Source of the DNA: JAVVEG01 sp032251455
GTDB lineage: Bacteria; Pseudomonadota; Gammaproteobacteria; Pseudomonadales; Pseudohongiellaceae
DNA length: 62,130 nt
Assembly (NCBI GenBank): GCA_032251455.1
Contig: JAVVEG010000018.1
Span: forward strand, 1-62,130
Reading direction: 5' to 3'
Shown here: in pieces, positions 1 through 7,437 of the stretch
Layout: every line of letters starts with the position of its first letter
How positions within the stretch are numbered: position 1 is the first letter of the stretch
Notes under the pieces: generated by a model
Database searches by the model: none
What the model saw: only the letters and a program-made list of their open reading frames with translations
What the model was told of the DNA's origin: nothing
Position numbers and translations under genes: made by a program

Positions 1-301
1 ATAACATTTGTATAGTGTGTATGCTTATCTTGAAAAATACCTGGAATTACAAAACTTTTATAATTCCCCGATTCCCATCTATAATTTCCTCAGCAACAAC
101 CAGACCAAGCAATAAAACCGGGAGAACCTGTTATTTCGACGCTATATTGCCTTTTATCTCCCATCAGAAACAAATTACATACTGTTTTTAAAGAGATTTT
201 CGCCAGCCAATTCGATATAGAAGGCTTGTTGATATCAGATAAACCCGCGTGCTCAAAAGCTTTTTACTCATTCTGGCGATACTAATACCAAGGAAGTTAT
301 C
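1..301. other. AT-rich region upstream of the integron integrase; no attI or LexA box recognised
   Basis: This stretch holds no convincing gene. In known integrons attI and the cassette array lie 5' of intI and diverge from it, so any array would lie left of the window. By eye I find no GTTRRRY core site and no CTG-N10-CAG LexA box here. There is a short inverted repeat, GGAATTA at 43-49 and TAATTCC at 61-67, followed on the minus strand by a T-rich run. It could be a weak terminator for a leftward gene that enters from outside the window. Confidence 0.4.
290..301 (+). promoter_or_regulatory. Ribosome binding site of the integron integrase
   Basis: AAGGAAG at 290-296 lies five bases before the ATG at 302. 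It is a strong Shine-Dalgarno match and supports that start for the integrase. Confidence 0.7.
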
Positions 302-1267
302 ATGTCCAGCCCATTTCTGGAATCTGTTCGTTCCGATATTCGCTTGCGTGGATATGCCCTGAAAACTGAAAAATCCTACCTCTACTGGATTCGGCATTTT
401 ATTTATTTCAATGGCATCAAACATCCCTCAGAGCTTGGTGCAACCGAGGTTAAGGCATTTCTCACCCATCTCGCAGTAGATAAGCATGTTGCCATCAATA
501 CTCAGAAAGTTGCTCTCAATGCCATAGTCTATCTTTACCATAAGTTCTTCAATAGAACCCTGGGCGACCTGGGTTTTACCCTGGCTACCCGTCAACGCTA
601 TCTTCCTGCTGTCCTTACCCAGACTGAGGTAAAGGCAATACTGGCTCAACTTCAGGCACGAAACCGTCTGATCATTGAGCTTCTTTATGGCAGCGGCTTA
701 CGTATCAATGAATGTCTTCGGCTTCGCGTGCAGGATATTGATTTTACGAATAAAACACTTACTATCCACGATGGCAAAGGGCGCAAGGATCGCAAAACCG
801 TATTAAGCACCTCTGTGATACCTGCTTTACACAATGCAATATCTGCGGCAATACATCTGCAAAGCCAGGATAACCAGAAAGGTATTGGCTGCTCACTGCC
901 TACCGCAATTGCCAAAAAATATCCGAACGCCTATCGCACACCTGCCTGGGCTTATATGTTCCCTTCTTCCGCCATTTCTGCAAACCCGCATGATGGCACA
1001 CTCTGCCGTCATCATTTGCATGACTCGGTAGTTCGCAAGTTTCTCTCTGTTGCGGTAAAACAGGCAGGAGTTGTCAACAAACGTATTGGAACGCATACCT
1101 TCCGTCATTCATTTGCCACGCACCTGCTCGCCACGGGCACTGATATAAGAACCGTTCAGGAATTGCTTGGGCACAATGACATAAGCACTACCCAGATTTA
1201 TACGCATATTCTGGGTTCACACTTCGCGGGGACTTCCAGCCCCCTGGATCGCCTGGACCTGATTTGA
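302..1267 (+). CDS. intI: Integron integrase (IntI-type tyrosine recombinase)
   Basis: Site-specific tyrosine recombinase that would insert and excise gene cassettes between attI and attC sites. The 321-residue length is typical of IntI. An N-terminal SAM-like core-binding domain (about residues 5-85) precedes the catalytic domain, with Arg134 (GLRINE), the beta-hairpin Lys near 159, His265/Arg268 (HTFRHS), His291 (LLGH) and Tyr300 (TQIYTH). A patch at about 201-223 (AIAKKYPNAYRTPAWAYMF) is the extra segment that separates IntI from XerC/D, and the tail SPLDRL is also IntI-like. No cassettes follow the gene: the next gene is a convergent chromosomal permease. Because all catalytic residues are present, it is probably functional. 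The alternative, a XerC/D-like recombinase, is unlikely given the IntI patch. Confidence 0.92.
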   Translation: MSSPFLESVRSDIRLRGYALKTEKSYLYWIRHFIYFNGIKHPSELGATEVKAFLTHLAVDKHVAINTQKVALNAIVYLYHKFFNRTLGDLGFTLATRQRYLPAVLTQTEVKAILAQLQARNRLIIELLYGSGLRINECLRLRVQDIDFTNKTLTIHDGKGRKDRKTVLSTSVIPALHNAISAAIHLQSQDNQKGIGCSLPTAIAKKYPNAYRTPAWAYMFPSSAISANPHDGTLCRHHLHDSVVRKFLSVAVKQAGVVNKRIGTHTFRHSFATHLLATGTDIRTVQELLGHNDISTTQIYTHILGSHFAGTSSPLDRLDLI

Positions 1268-1314
1268 CTCCGATGCAGGGATCAAGCAGGGCGTATAGAA
1301 CCGGCCTGTCAACT

Positions 1315-2175
1315 TCAAGCTGGTACTTGCTTGTTCCGGATCACCAGGGCGATGCCACCCAGAATAGCCAGTGAGGCCAGAATCAGACGCAAACTCATGG
1401 TTTCATCCAGAAACACAATTCCTCCCAGAGCCGTAAGAACAGGCACACTGAGTTGTACCGTTGCTGCCTTGGTGGCATCCAACGCAGGTATTGCCGTGTA
1501 CCAGATTGCATAACCCAACCCCGATGCCAGCGCACCAGACAAGATTGCATACCAGATTCCGACTGCATCAAAAGAAGCTGTGTCCGGCAACAATATACTT
1601 ACAAGCACAGTAATCGGTACTGCCCGCAGGAAATTACCTGCCGTAACTGTCGTCGGATCCCCAGTTGTCCTGCCGCGCAAGGAATAAATACCCCACGCCA
1701 CGCCCGCTGACAGCATCAATATTGATGCTCCCAGCGGTGGAGCTGAAATACCTGGCAGCAATAACGCCACGACACCAGATAAGGCAGCACCCAGGCCAAT
1801 AAGCTGCATTGCAAACAATCGTTCTCCTGAGTAAATACCAAAACCAATCATTGTTGCCTGCACTGCACCAAAGAGCAGCAAGGCGCCAGTTGCAGCAGAC
1901 AAATTGACATAGGCGAAGGAGAATCCTGCCGCATAAACAAACAAGGCCAGCGCCGACAGCCAGTTGCCAGTGTCCTGCTGCTTATCGCCAGTACTGGCAG
2001 CATGTCTCATGCGAACAATGCAGTAGAGCACCAGTGCTCCGGAGACAAGCCGGATGCTGGTGAAACTGGCAGCATCGATGCTGGTGTTTTTAAGTGCCAT
2101 ACGGCAGAGAAGGGAATTGCCTGCAAAGGCAATCATTGCCAGTGAGGTCAGTGCTGCGGTGCGTGGCGGCAACAT
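1315..2175 (-). CDS. EamA/DMT-superfamily permease
   Basis: A 286-residue polytopic membrane protein of the drug/metabolite transporter superfamily, expected to have ten transmembrane helices as two EamA repeats. The sequence shows alternating hydrophobic segments and a conserved second-repeat end (VPVLTALGGIVFLDE), as in YdcZ/RhaT-like exporters. The substrate cannot be told from sequence; relatives export amino acids or other metabolites. The start is supported by AGGAG eight bases upstream of the ATG. It is convergent with the integrase and 52 bases from the next gene, which points the same way and looks functionally separate. Confidence 0.85.
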   Translation of the reverse strand: MLPPRTAALTSLAMIAFAGNSLLCRMALKNTSIDAASFTSIRLVSGALVLYCIVRMRHAASTGDKQQDTGNWLSALALFVYAAGFSFAYVNLSAATGALLLFGAVQATMIGFGIYSGERLFAMQLIGLGAALSGVVALLLPGISAPPLGASILMLSAGVAWGIYSLRGRTTGDPTTVTAGNFLRAVPITVLVSILLPDTASFDAVGIWYAILSGALASGLGYAIWYTAIPALDATKAATVQLSVPVLTALGGIVFLDETMSLRLILASLAILGGIALVIRNKQVPA

Positions 2176-2227
2176 GAATGTTTCTCCTGAAAAATCATTG
2201 CACCGCCCGCATCACACCAGCTATCTG

Positions 2228-2638
2228 TTATTGCAGCGTAAGAAGCACCTTGACTGCATCGGTCACAGCTTGTGCATCCACATAACCGATCACATTGTTC
2301 CCGGCAGCGACCTGTTGCACGATCTCGCTGTCTGAGGAAAACTCCTTTAGTGGCTGACCCTTTCCGGTGAATACCAGTGAAGACCAGTAGGATTTCAATT
2401 GTGCTTCATCCTTGCTGGTAATTTCCTTGTAGAAGGTAAGCTTGGTCTGATTCCAGTCCTTCAAATCAATTCCCTGCAGGGATTTATCCTTGCCTAGAAA
2501 GATATTGGCTATTTCCGCTTGCGAAAGTGTCTTGTCACTTGATGGACTGATGATAACGGCAACCTCGGCTTGAACCTGTCCCGTTAGCGAGAACAAACCT
2601 GTCGACAACAATAGAATACCGCGTAGTAATTTTTTCAT
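2228..2638 (-). CDS. Small PstS-like periplasmic binding protein
   Basis: A 136-residue secreted protein: signal peptide (about 1-24, cleavage after VQA), then a PBP-like domain of the phosphate-binding (PstS-like) type, with the typical elements LSQAEIANIFLGK and NVIGYVDAQAVTDAVKVL. It is much shorter than classical PstS (about 320 residues) and has only one lobe-like domain. Such short proteins are usually annotated as phosphate ABC transporter substrate-binding proteins, but no ABC transporter genes are nearby. It lies last in an operon after a chemoreceptor and a porin-like protein, so a sensing or presenting role is as likely as uptake. The ligand is unknown. Confidence 0.75.
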   Translation of the reverse strand: MKKLLRGILLLSTGLFSLTGQVQAEVAVIISPSSDKTLSQAEIANIFLGKDKSLQGIDLKDWNQTKLTFYKEITSKDEAQLKSYWSSLVFTGKGQPLKEFSSDSEIVQQVAAGNNVIGYVDAQAVTDAVKVLLTLQ

Positions 2639-2650
2639 TTGTTCTCTCCT

Positions 2651-3766
2651 TTACATCGCAAATTCGATGCCGATGCTGACAATGTCACCATCAAAATTTC
2701 GTGGCGCTGACCCCATGGTTCCTCCGCTCATGGCAAACATGCCATTGGCCATCAGCTCATCCGCTTTCAGGGCAAAGATACCAGCAAAACCTCCGCGGGT
2801 ATCGACACGCTTGTATTCGGACTTGAGAATGATGTTCGGACGGATATTGTAATTCAGCGCATAGGTTGTCGATGCCTGGATTCCCGCATTCTCTGCATCC
2901 AGTTGCGCAAAGGTCAGGTGGGCAGCAAATTTGCCGAACCGGCGTCCGCCCATGACATAAAAGGCATCACTGTCGCTCATGACATTGCCCTCCGCTGTAA
3001 AACGTACGGCTTCCGTGCTGGTGAACCAGGTCCCATTATCATATTGATAACTGATTGAACCAAACTGCCCTTTATTGCCATCCAGCACTGCCAGGGGAGT
3101 ATTTAACTTCATCTCGGCCCGGTTATAGGAAGCACGCAAACTACCATAACTGTTGGTATCCAGGCTTAGCACCGCACTGCGGTATTCCTTGTAATCGATA
3201 TCAAACAGATCATCTGCCATGAACAGATTTCTATCCACAGCCTGCCCGCCTGCCAACTGAACATTGAAAGAACCAAATTCAAGCGGCACGGTATACACCA
3301 GATCCGCGCCTTCAAAATTGCTCATCTGTATCTGGCCATAAACCTCATCCGGAAGCCGCAACCACGGATACGTGATACCAACATCAAGGGTTTCGCTGTA
3401 CTTGTACAAGGGAGCACGCAGGCGACCACCTCTGAGCATCAATCTGTCACTCGCTTGCCAACTCAGGTACAACAGCTCAGCCTCGACTTCCCATTCATCG
3501 CTTTCCGGCTTGGTCAGCAACAGTCCGGTTACACTGATTTCCTCCGTGATGCCGTACTTGAGCTGGGCGCCATACCGTGACAACTGATCCCCTCGCCATT
3601 TGTCATTGGTTTGGCCTCGAATGCCAAAGGACTGTCCATCACTTTCTCCACCCAAATGCGACAAACCTGCCGTCCCAAACTGGTTGAAACTGAATTCTCC
3701 TGCATCCATGGCGGAGGCAGAAAAAGACACCGAACATGTTAGTATTATCAACATAATTTTATTCAT
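2651..3766 (-). CDS. Porin-like outer-membrane beta-barrel protein
   Basis: About 371 residues with a signal peptide ending SFSASA and a mature region of alternating amphipathic strands rich in Tyr, Gly and Phe, consistent with an outer-membrane barrel of the porin superfamily. I start it at the second ATG (3766) because GGAG is eight bases before it and only two from the first ATG. It lies 12 bases upstream of the PBP-like gene and follows the chemoreceptor, so the three are probably co-transcribed. I cannot assign a solute. The C-terminus ends in Phe-Ala-Met rather than a terminal Phe, which is slightly unusual for a porin. Confidence 0.7.
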   Translation of the reverse strand: MNKIMLIILTCSVSFSASAMDAGEFSFNQFGTAGLSHLGGESDGQSFGIRGQTNDKWRGDQLSRYGAQLKYGITEEISVTGLLLTKPESDEWEVEAELLYLSWQASDRLMLRGGRLRAPLYKYSETLDVGITYPWLRLPDEVYGQIQMSNFEGADLVYTVPLEFGSFNVQLAGGQAVDRNLFMADDLFDIDYKEYRSAVLSLDTNSYGSLRASYNRAEMKLNTPLAVLDGNKGQFGSISYQYDNGTWFTSTEAVRFTAEGNVMSDSDAFYVMGGRRFGKFAAHLTFAQLDAENAGIQASTTYALNYNIRPNIILKSEYKRVDTRGGFAGIFALKADELMANGMFAMSGGTMGSAPRNFDGDIVSIGIEFAM

Positions 3767-3808
3767 TAACATTTCTCCATAGCTTTTATATGCATCGTTA
3801 TTTTTCCT

Positions 3809-5431
3809 TTACGCTCTGAATTGCGAAGTCACTGCTCTCAAGCGGTCACCGCAATCCACCAGTGTTTCACTCAACCGTGCCGTTGCCTCAGCTCCTTTAC
3901 CCAATTTCTGATCCTCTTCCAGCAGCAAGCCAGTATCATTCTGTATCCCATTGGATAAACTGATCTGCTCATCCGTTGACTTGGCAATTCCTGAATTCAG
4001 TTTTTCGATTTTCTCTACCGCCAGGGTGATTGTTTCCAGTAATCTGGTGGCCTCTACCGAACGCTCGGCGCTATCCTGGGCTTTGGTGCAATTGTCAGTC
4101 ATGCTTTCCAGCACATTACTGGCACTGGCTTGCAGGCGATGGATGATCTGCTGAATCTCGGCGGTTGAAGCAGCGGTCTTCTGGGCCAGGTTCCGCACCT
4201 CATCGGCGACTACAGCAAAGCCACGCCCCTGCTCACCTGCTCTGGCTGCCTCTATGGCGGCATTCAAGGCCAGCAGATTAGTCTGTTCGGCAATGCTGCG
4301 TATGACGTCTAGCACCGAACCGACAAGCTCGGTCTCTTTCTTCAACTCCGACATCGAGCCCATCGAATCCGCCATACTCACACCCAGGTTTTCGACACTG
4401 CCTGACAGAACGCCTATCCCTTTCATTACTTCCTGTGTCTGTCTGCTCGCTGCACCGGTTTCAGAAGCAGCCTGTTGTGACAACTTGGCCACAGCCTTGA
4501 TGCTGTCCGTCATCACCTGAATTTCGTGGCCTATGGATTCCGTATGTTTTTGCCTTGATTTGGAACTTTCGTTTGCATTTTTGGTGAATGTATACAGTTC
4601 ACTCGAAACCTGAGTCAATGGCTGTGTCGCCTCAACGGCCTGACGGATAGTACCTTGCAGTTTTTCCAGAAAATGATTGAACAGGTTGATCATCTCGCCG
4701 AACTCATCGGCTGAATCCACGTTGACTCGCTGGGTCAGATCACCATTACCCTGGGCAATGGTCGTCAAGGAAGCAATCACTCCACGGACATTGGTCATCA
4801 CACTGCTGATCAATCCCCAGGCAACTATGCCAACGACCAGCATCAACACCACGAAAAGCATTACTCCCACTTGTATGGTAAGTGCATTCGCTTCACCGGC
4901 CTGCCCAAGCGTGGAAATGAAATCCTGATACGCCGCTTCCCGAAAGCGTTCGCCCGCAATTTCTACTGCTTCAAGATCAGTGGCGATGCGATCGATACCC
5001 ACGCGCAGATCATCAAATGAGGCGGTGCCTGCAATCAGTTGCTCCGATGTGTTCAGCGCATTGCTGATATAGGTTTCCACGGCCTGTTGCCAATTTCGCT
5101 GAGCTGCAGCTATCTCTGGTTGTTCTGCAGTCAAATCACGCAGTTGCTGCAGACTGCTTATTACCTTGCCGTATTCACGGCGAACCTCCTCCAACTGGTC
5201 CAACTCAGCCGAGGCAACGGCATTGCTGATTGCAGTTGGCAACAGAGAGAAGCTGAAAATAACCTCATCCGTACTTTCCAGAACCGGATAGATTCGTCTT
5301 TCCAGAGACTGCAAGCGTTGGTTATTATCCGATAGCTGGATATAGGTATAGGCAACAAACAACAGAAATCCCGCTCCGGTAAGCAGTGGCAGCAGGGAGA
5401 ATTTCCATGCCAGTGGGAGATTCTTGAACAT
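3809..5431 (-). CDS. Methyl-accepting chemotaxis protein
   Basis: Transmembrane chemoreceptor of 540 residues that signals through CheW/CheA. Visible order: TM1 at about 10-30, a helical periplasmic sensor region of about 150 residues (four-helix-bundle type), TM2 at about 186-210, HAMP at about 211-265, then a long coiled-coil signalling domain. The hairpin-tip signature is intact (EQTNLLALNAAIEAARAGEQ followed by GRGFAVVADEVR). No other chemotaxis genes are in the window. It appears to be the first gene of an operon with the porin-like and PBP-like proteins, which suggests the PBP-like protein could present its ligand to this receptor. That link is inferred from position only. Confidence 0.95.
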   Translation of the reverse strand: MFKNLPLAWKFSLLPLLTGAGFLLFVAYTYIQLSDNNQRLQSLERRIYPVLESTDEVIFSFSLLPTAISNAVASAELDQLEEVRREYGKVISSLQQLRDLTAEQPEIAAAQRNWQQAVETYISNALNTSEQLIAGTASFDDLRVGIDRIATDLEAVEIAGERFREAAYQDFISTLGQAGEANALTIQVGVMLFVVLMLVVGIVAWGLISSVMTNVRGVIASLTTIAQGNGDLTQRVNVDSADEFGEMINLFNHFLEKLQGTIRQAVEATQPLTQVSSELYTFTKNANESSKSRQKHTESIGHEIQVMTDSIKAVAKLSQQAASETGAASRQTQEVMKGIGVLSGSVENLGVSMADSMGSMSELKKETELVGSVLDVIRSIAEQTNLLALNAAIEAARAGEQGRGFAVVADEVRNLAQKTAASTAEIQQIIHRLQASASNVLESMTDNCTKAQDSAERSVEATRLLETITLAVEKIEKLNSGIAKSTDEQISLSNGIQNDTGLLLEEDQKLGKGAEATARLSETLVDCGDRLRAVTSQFRA

Positions 5432-5694
5432 CGTATTAACTACCTTTCCATTGTAACTATGAGTTTCTTTCCAGCCCGCTGTTTAATACCCGTACTCTTT
5501 TTGCCAAGCTGGAAACCTTTGGAATCTTTAAGGGGAATTCATCTTCTTTGAGCTATTTCGGCGACCACTGAACATTCTTTAATAAATAAATTCCTACCCA
5601 CGACAGGAAATTGTCACAGTGCGGATAGCTTGAGTTTCAAGGTGGGGGTATTACCGGCAGAATGCGGTATCGGGAGTGGTCTACACAGCGTCTG

Positions 5695-7434
5695 TCAGCT
5701 CTCAATACGCTTGGTGACCAGCACATCATGCATGATCAGGTAATCCAGGTCTGACCCGAAGAACATCTCCAGCGCATCATCCGGGGTACAGATCATGGCT
5801 TCGCCAGGCCTGTTCAATGAGGTATTGAGAACTATGCCATAGCCGGTTTTCGCCTCCATGGCTTTCAGCAGGGCATAAAAACGGGCATTGTTTTTTCGGG
5901 TGACAACATGTGCCCTGGAAGTGCCATCCTTGTAGATGACTGCTGGCAACAGTTGTTTCCATTTGTCCGCTACATCAAAACTGATATTCATGAATTCGGC
6001 TGGATGCGTACTTTGCAACACTTCTTCCGCCAGTGTATCGAGCATGCTCGGCGAGAAAGAGCGCCAATTCTCCCTGAATTTTACTTTCTTGTTGATCGCC
6101 TCAATCATCTCGGATTGTGCAGGATTGCCCAGGATGCTGCGGTTGCCCAGAGCACGCGAGCCAAACTCCATTCTGCCCTGAAACCAGGCGACCAGATGTC
6201 CTTCTGCCAGCAGTTCTGCAGCTTTTTCCATCGGGTTTTCCAGTATCTCCCAGTTGGGTTTTTCCCGATGCTCTTTGCAGACCCGAATACAGCGTTCCAT
6301 GCTGTACCTTGGTCCCAGATAGGCATGCTTCATCCGTTTGATCGGAATTGACTGCCGGGAGATGGCATAGGCCGCCGCGCCGATGGCAGTGCCGGCATCT
6401 CCGGCAGCAGGGGGCACGAACAATTGTTTGACATCGGGCAAATCCAGCAGCCGTTGATTGAGTTTGACATTCAGGGCACCGTGCCCGGCAAGCACCAGTT
6501 GCCCATTCTCCTTGATGATGTTTGCCAGATAATGCATAACCAAACCGGTGGTGATGTCTTCATACATTTTCTGCATGCTGGCGGCATAATGCACATAAGG
6601 GTCCTGGAATAAATCCCCGGCCCGTCGCGGCCCCAGCAGGTCGATCAGTTTCTGGCTGAAATAATGTCCTTTCGCTTTATCCTTGTAGCGCCGCAACCCA
6701 ACAGTGCCTATCAGCTGGGTATTCAAACTGAATTTCTTGCCCGTGTACTTGACCAAAGGCGACAGGTCATACTTATCGGGATCACCATAAGTGGCCATGC
6801 CCATTACCTTGGCCTCTCCATTGAGCATATCGAAGCCCAGATAATCGGCTATCGCTGCGTACATGCCTGACAGTGAATCCGGGTCGTAGAATTCCTTGAG
6901 CTTGTGTATGCGCCCATTCTCGCCGTAGCCCAGAAAAGTGGTCGCGTACTCGCCTTTCAGGTCGACACCCAGAATGGCCGTTTTCCCTTGAAAGCCGCTA
7001 AGATGATACGCACTGCTGGCATGCGCCAGTTGATGTTCTACCGGCACAAACCGTACCTTGCTCCAGGGTATGTCGAGATTTTCCAGCATTTCCCTGACCT
7101 GCTTGAGATAACGGCGATAACGCCGATTACCATTGAGCAGGACATCCAGGCTACGGTCCGGGGCATACCAATAACGCCTGGCGTAATGCCAGCGAGCCGG
7201 GCTGAACAGGGAAATCGGCGCATAGGAAATTGCCACCATATCCACATGCCGCGGTTTGACCTTGGCATAGCGCATGCAGAATCTGGCCGATTCAAAGGGC
7301 ATCAGCCCCTTGGCGTATTTGCGCCGGACCAGTCTTTCTTCTTCCACTGCCGCAGTCAGATCACCATCGACAAACAGTGCGGCGGCCGGGTCGTAACCCA
7401 GAGCACCGGAAAAACCCAAAGTGATTAGAGACAT
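5695..7434 (-). CDS. wapO: LPS core carbamoyltransferase (NodU/CmcH family, WapO-like)
   Basis: Transfers a carbamoyl group from carbamoyl phosphate, predicted here onto an inner-core heptose of LPS as WapO does in P. aeruginosa. The 579 residues contain an N-terminal Kae1-like domain with the metal-binding HxxxH (His134, His138 in EHQLAHASSAYH) and a C-terminal carbamoyltransferase domain (MEFGSRALGNRSIL, with FRENWRSFSPS after it). It is the last gene of the waa operon, three bases after the kinase gene, matching its position in P. aeruginosa. A GGAGG lies 16 bases upstream of the ATG, rather far, so translation may be coupled to the preceding stop. Confidence 0.9.
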   Translation of the reverse strand: MSLITLGFSGALGYDPAAALFVDGDLTAAVEEERLVRRKYAKGLMPFESARFCMRYAKVKPRHVDMVAISYAPISLFSPARWHYARRYWYAPDRSLDVLLNGNRRYRRYLKQVREMLENLDIPWSKVRFVPVEHQLAHASSAYHLSGFQGKTAILGVDLKGEYATTFLGYGENGRIHKLKEFYDPDSLSGMYAAIADYLGFDMLNGEAKVMGMATYGDPDKYDLSPLVKYTGKKFSLNTQLIGTVGLRRYKDKAKGHYFSQKLIDLLGPRRAGDLFQDPYVHYAASMQKMYEDITTGLVMHYLANIIKENGQLVLAGHGALNVKLNQRLLDLPDVKQLFVPPAAGDAGTAIGAAAYAISRQSIPIKRMKHAYLGPRYSMERCIRVCKEHREKPNWEILENPMEKAAELLAEGHLVAWFQGRMEFGSRALGNRSILGNPAQSEMIEAINKKVKFRENWRSFSPSMLDTLAEEVLQSTHPAEFMNISFDVADKWKQLLPAVIYKDGTSRAHVVTRKNNARFYALLKAMEAKTGYGIVLNTSLNRPGEAMICTPDDALEMFFGSDLDYLIMHDVLVTKRIES

Positions 7435-7437
7435 CGC

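Noticed and set aside
1..301. attC or attI site and LexA box
   Set aside because: No GTTRRRY/RYYYAAC pair and no CTG-N10-CAG match by eye.
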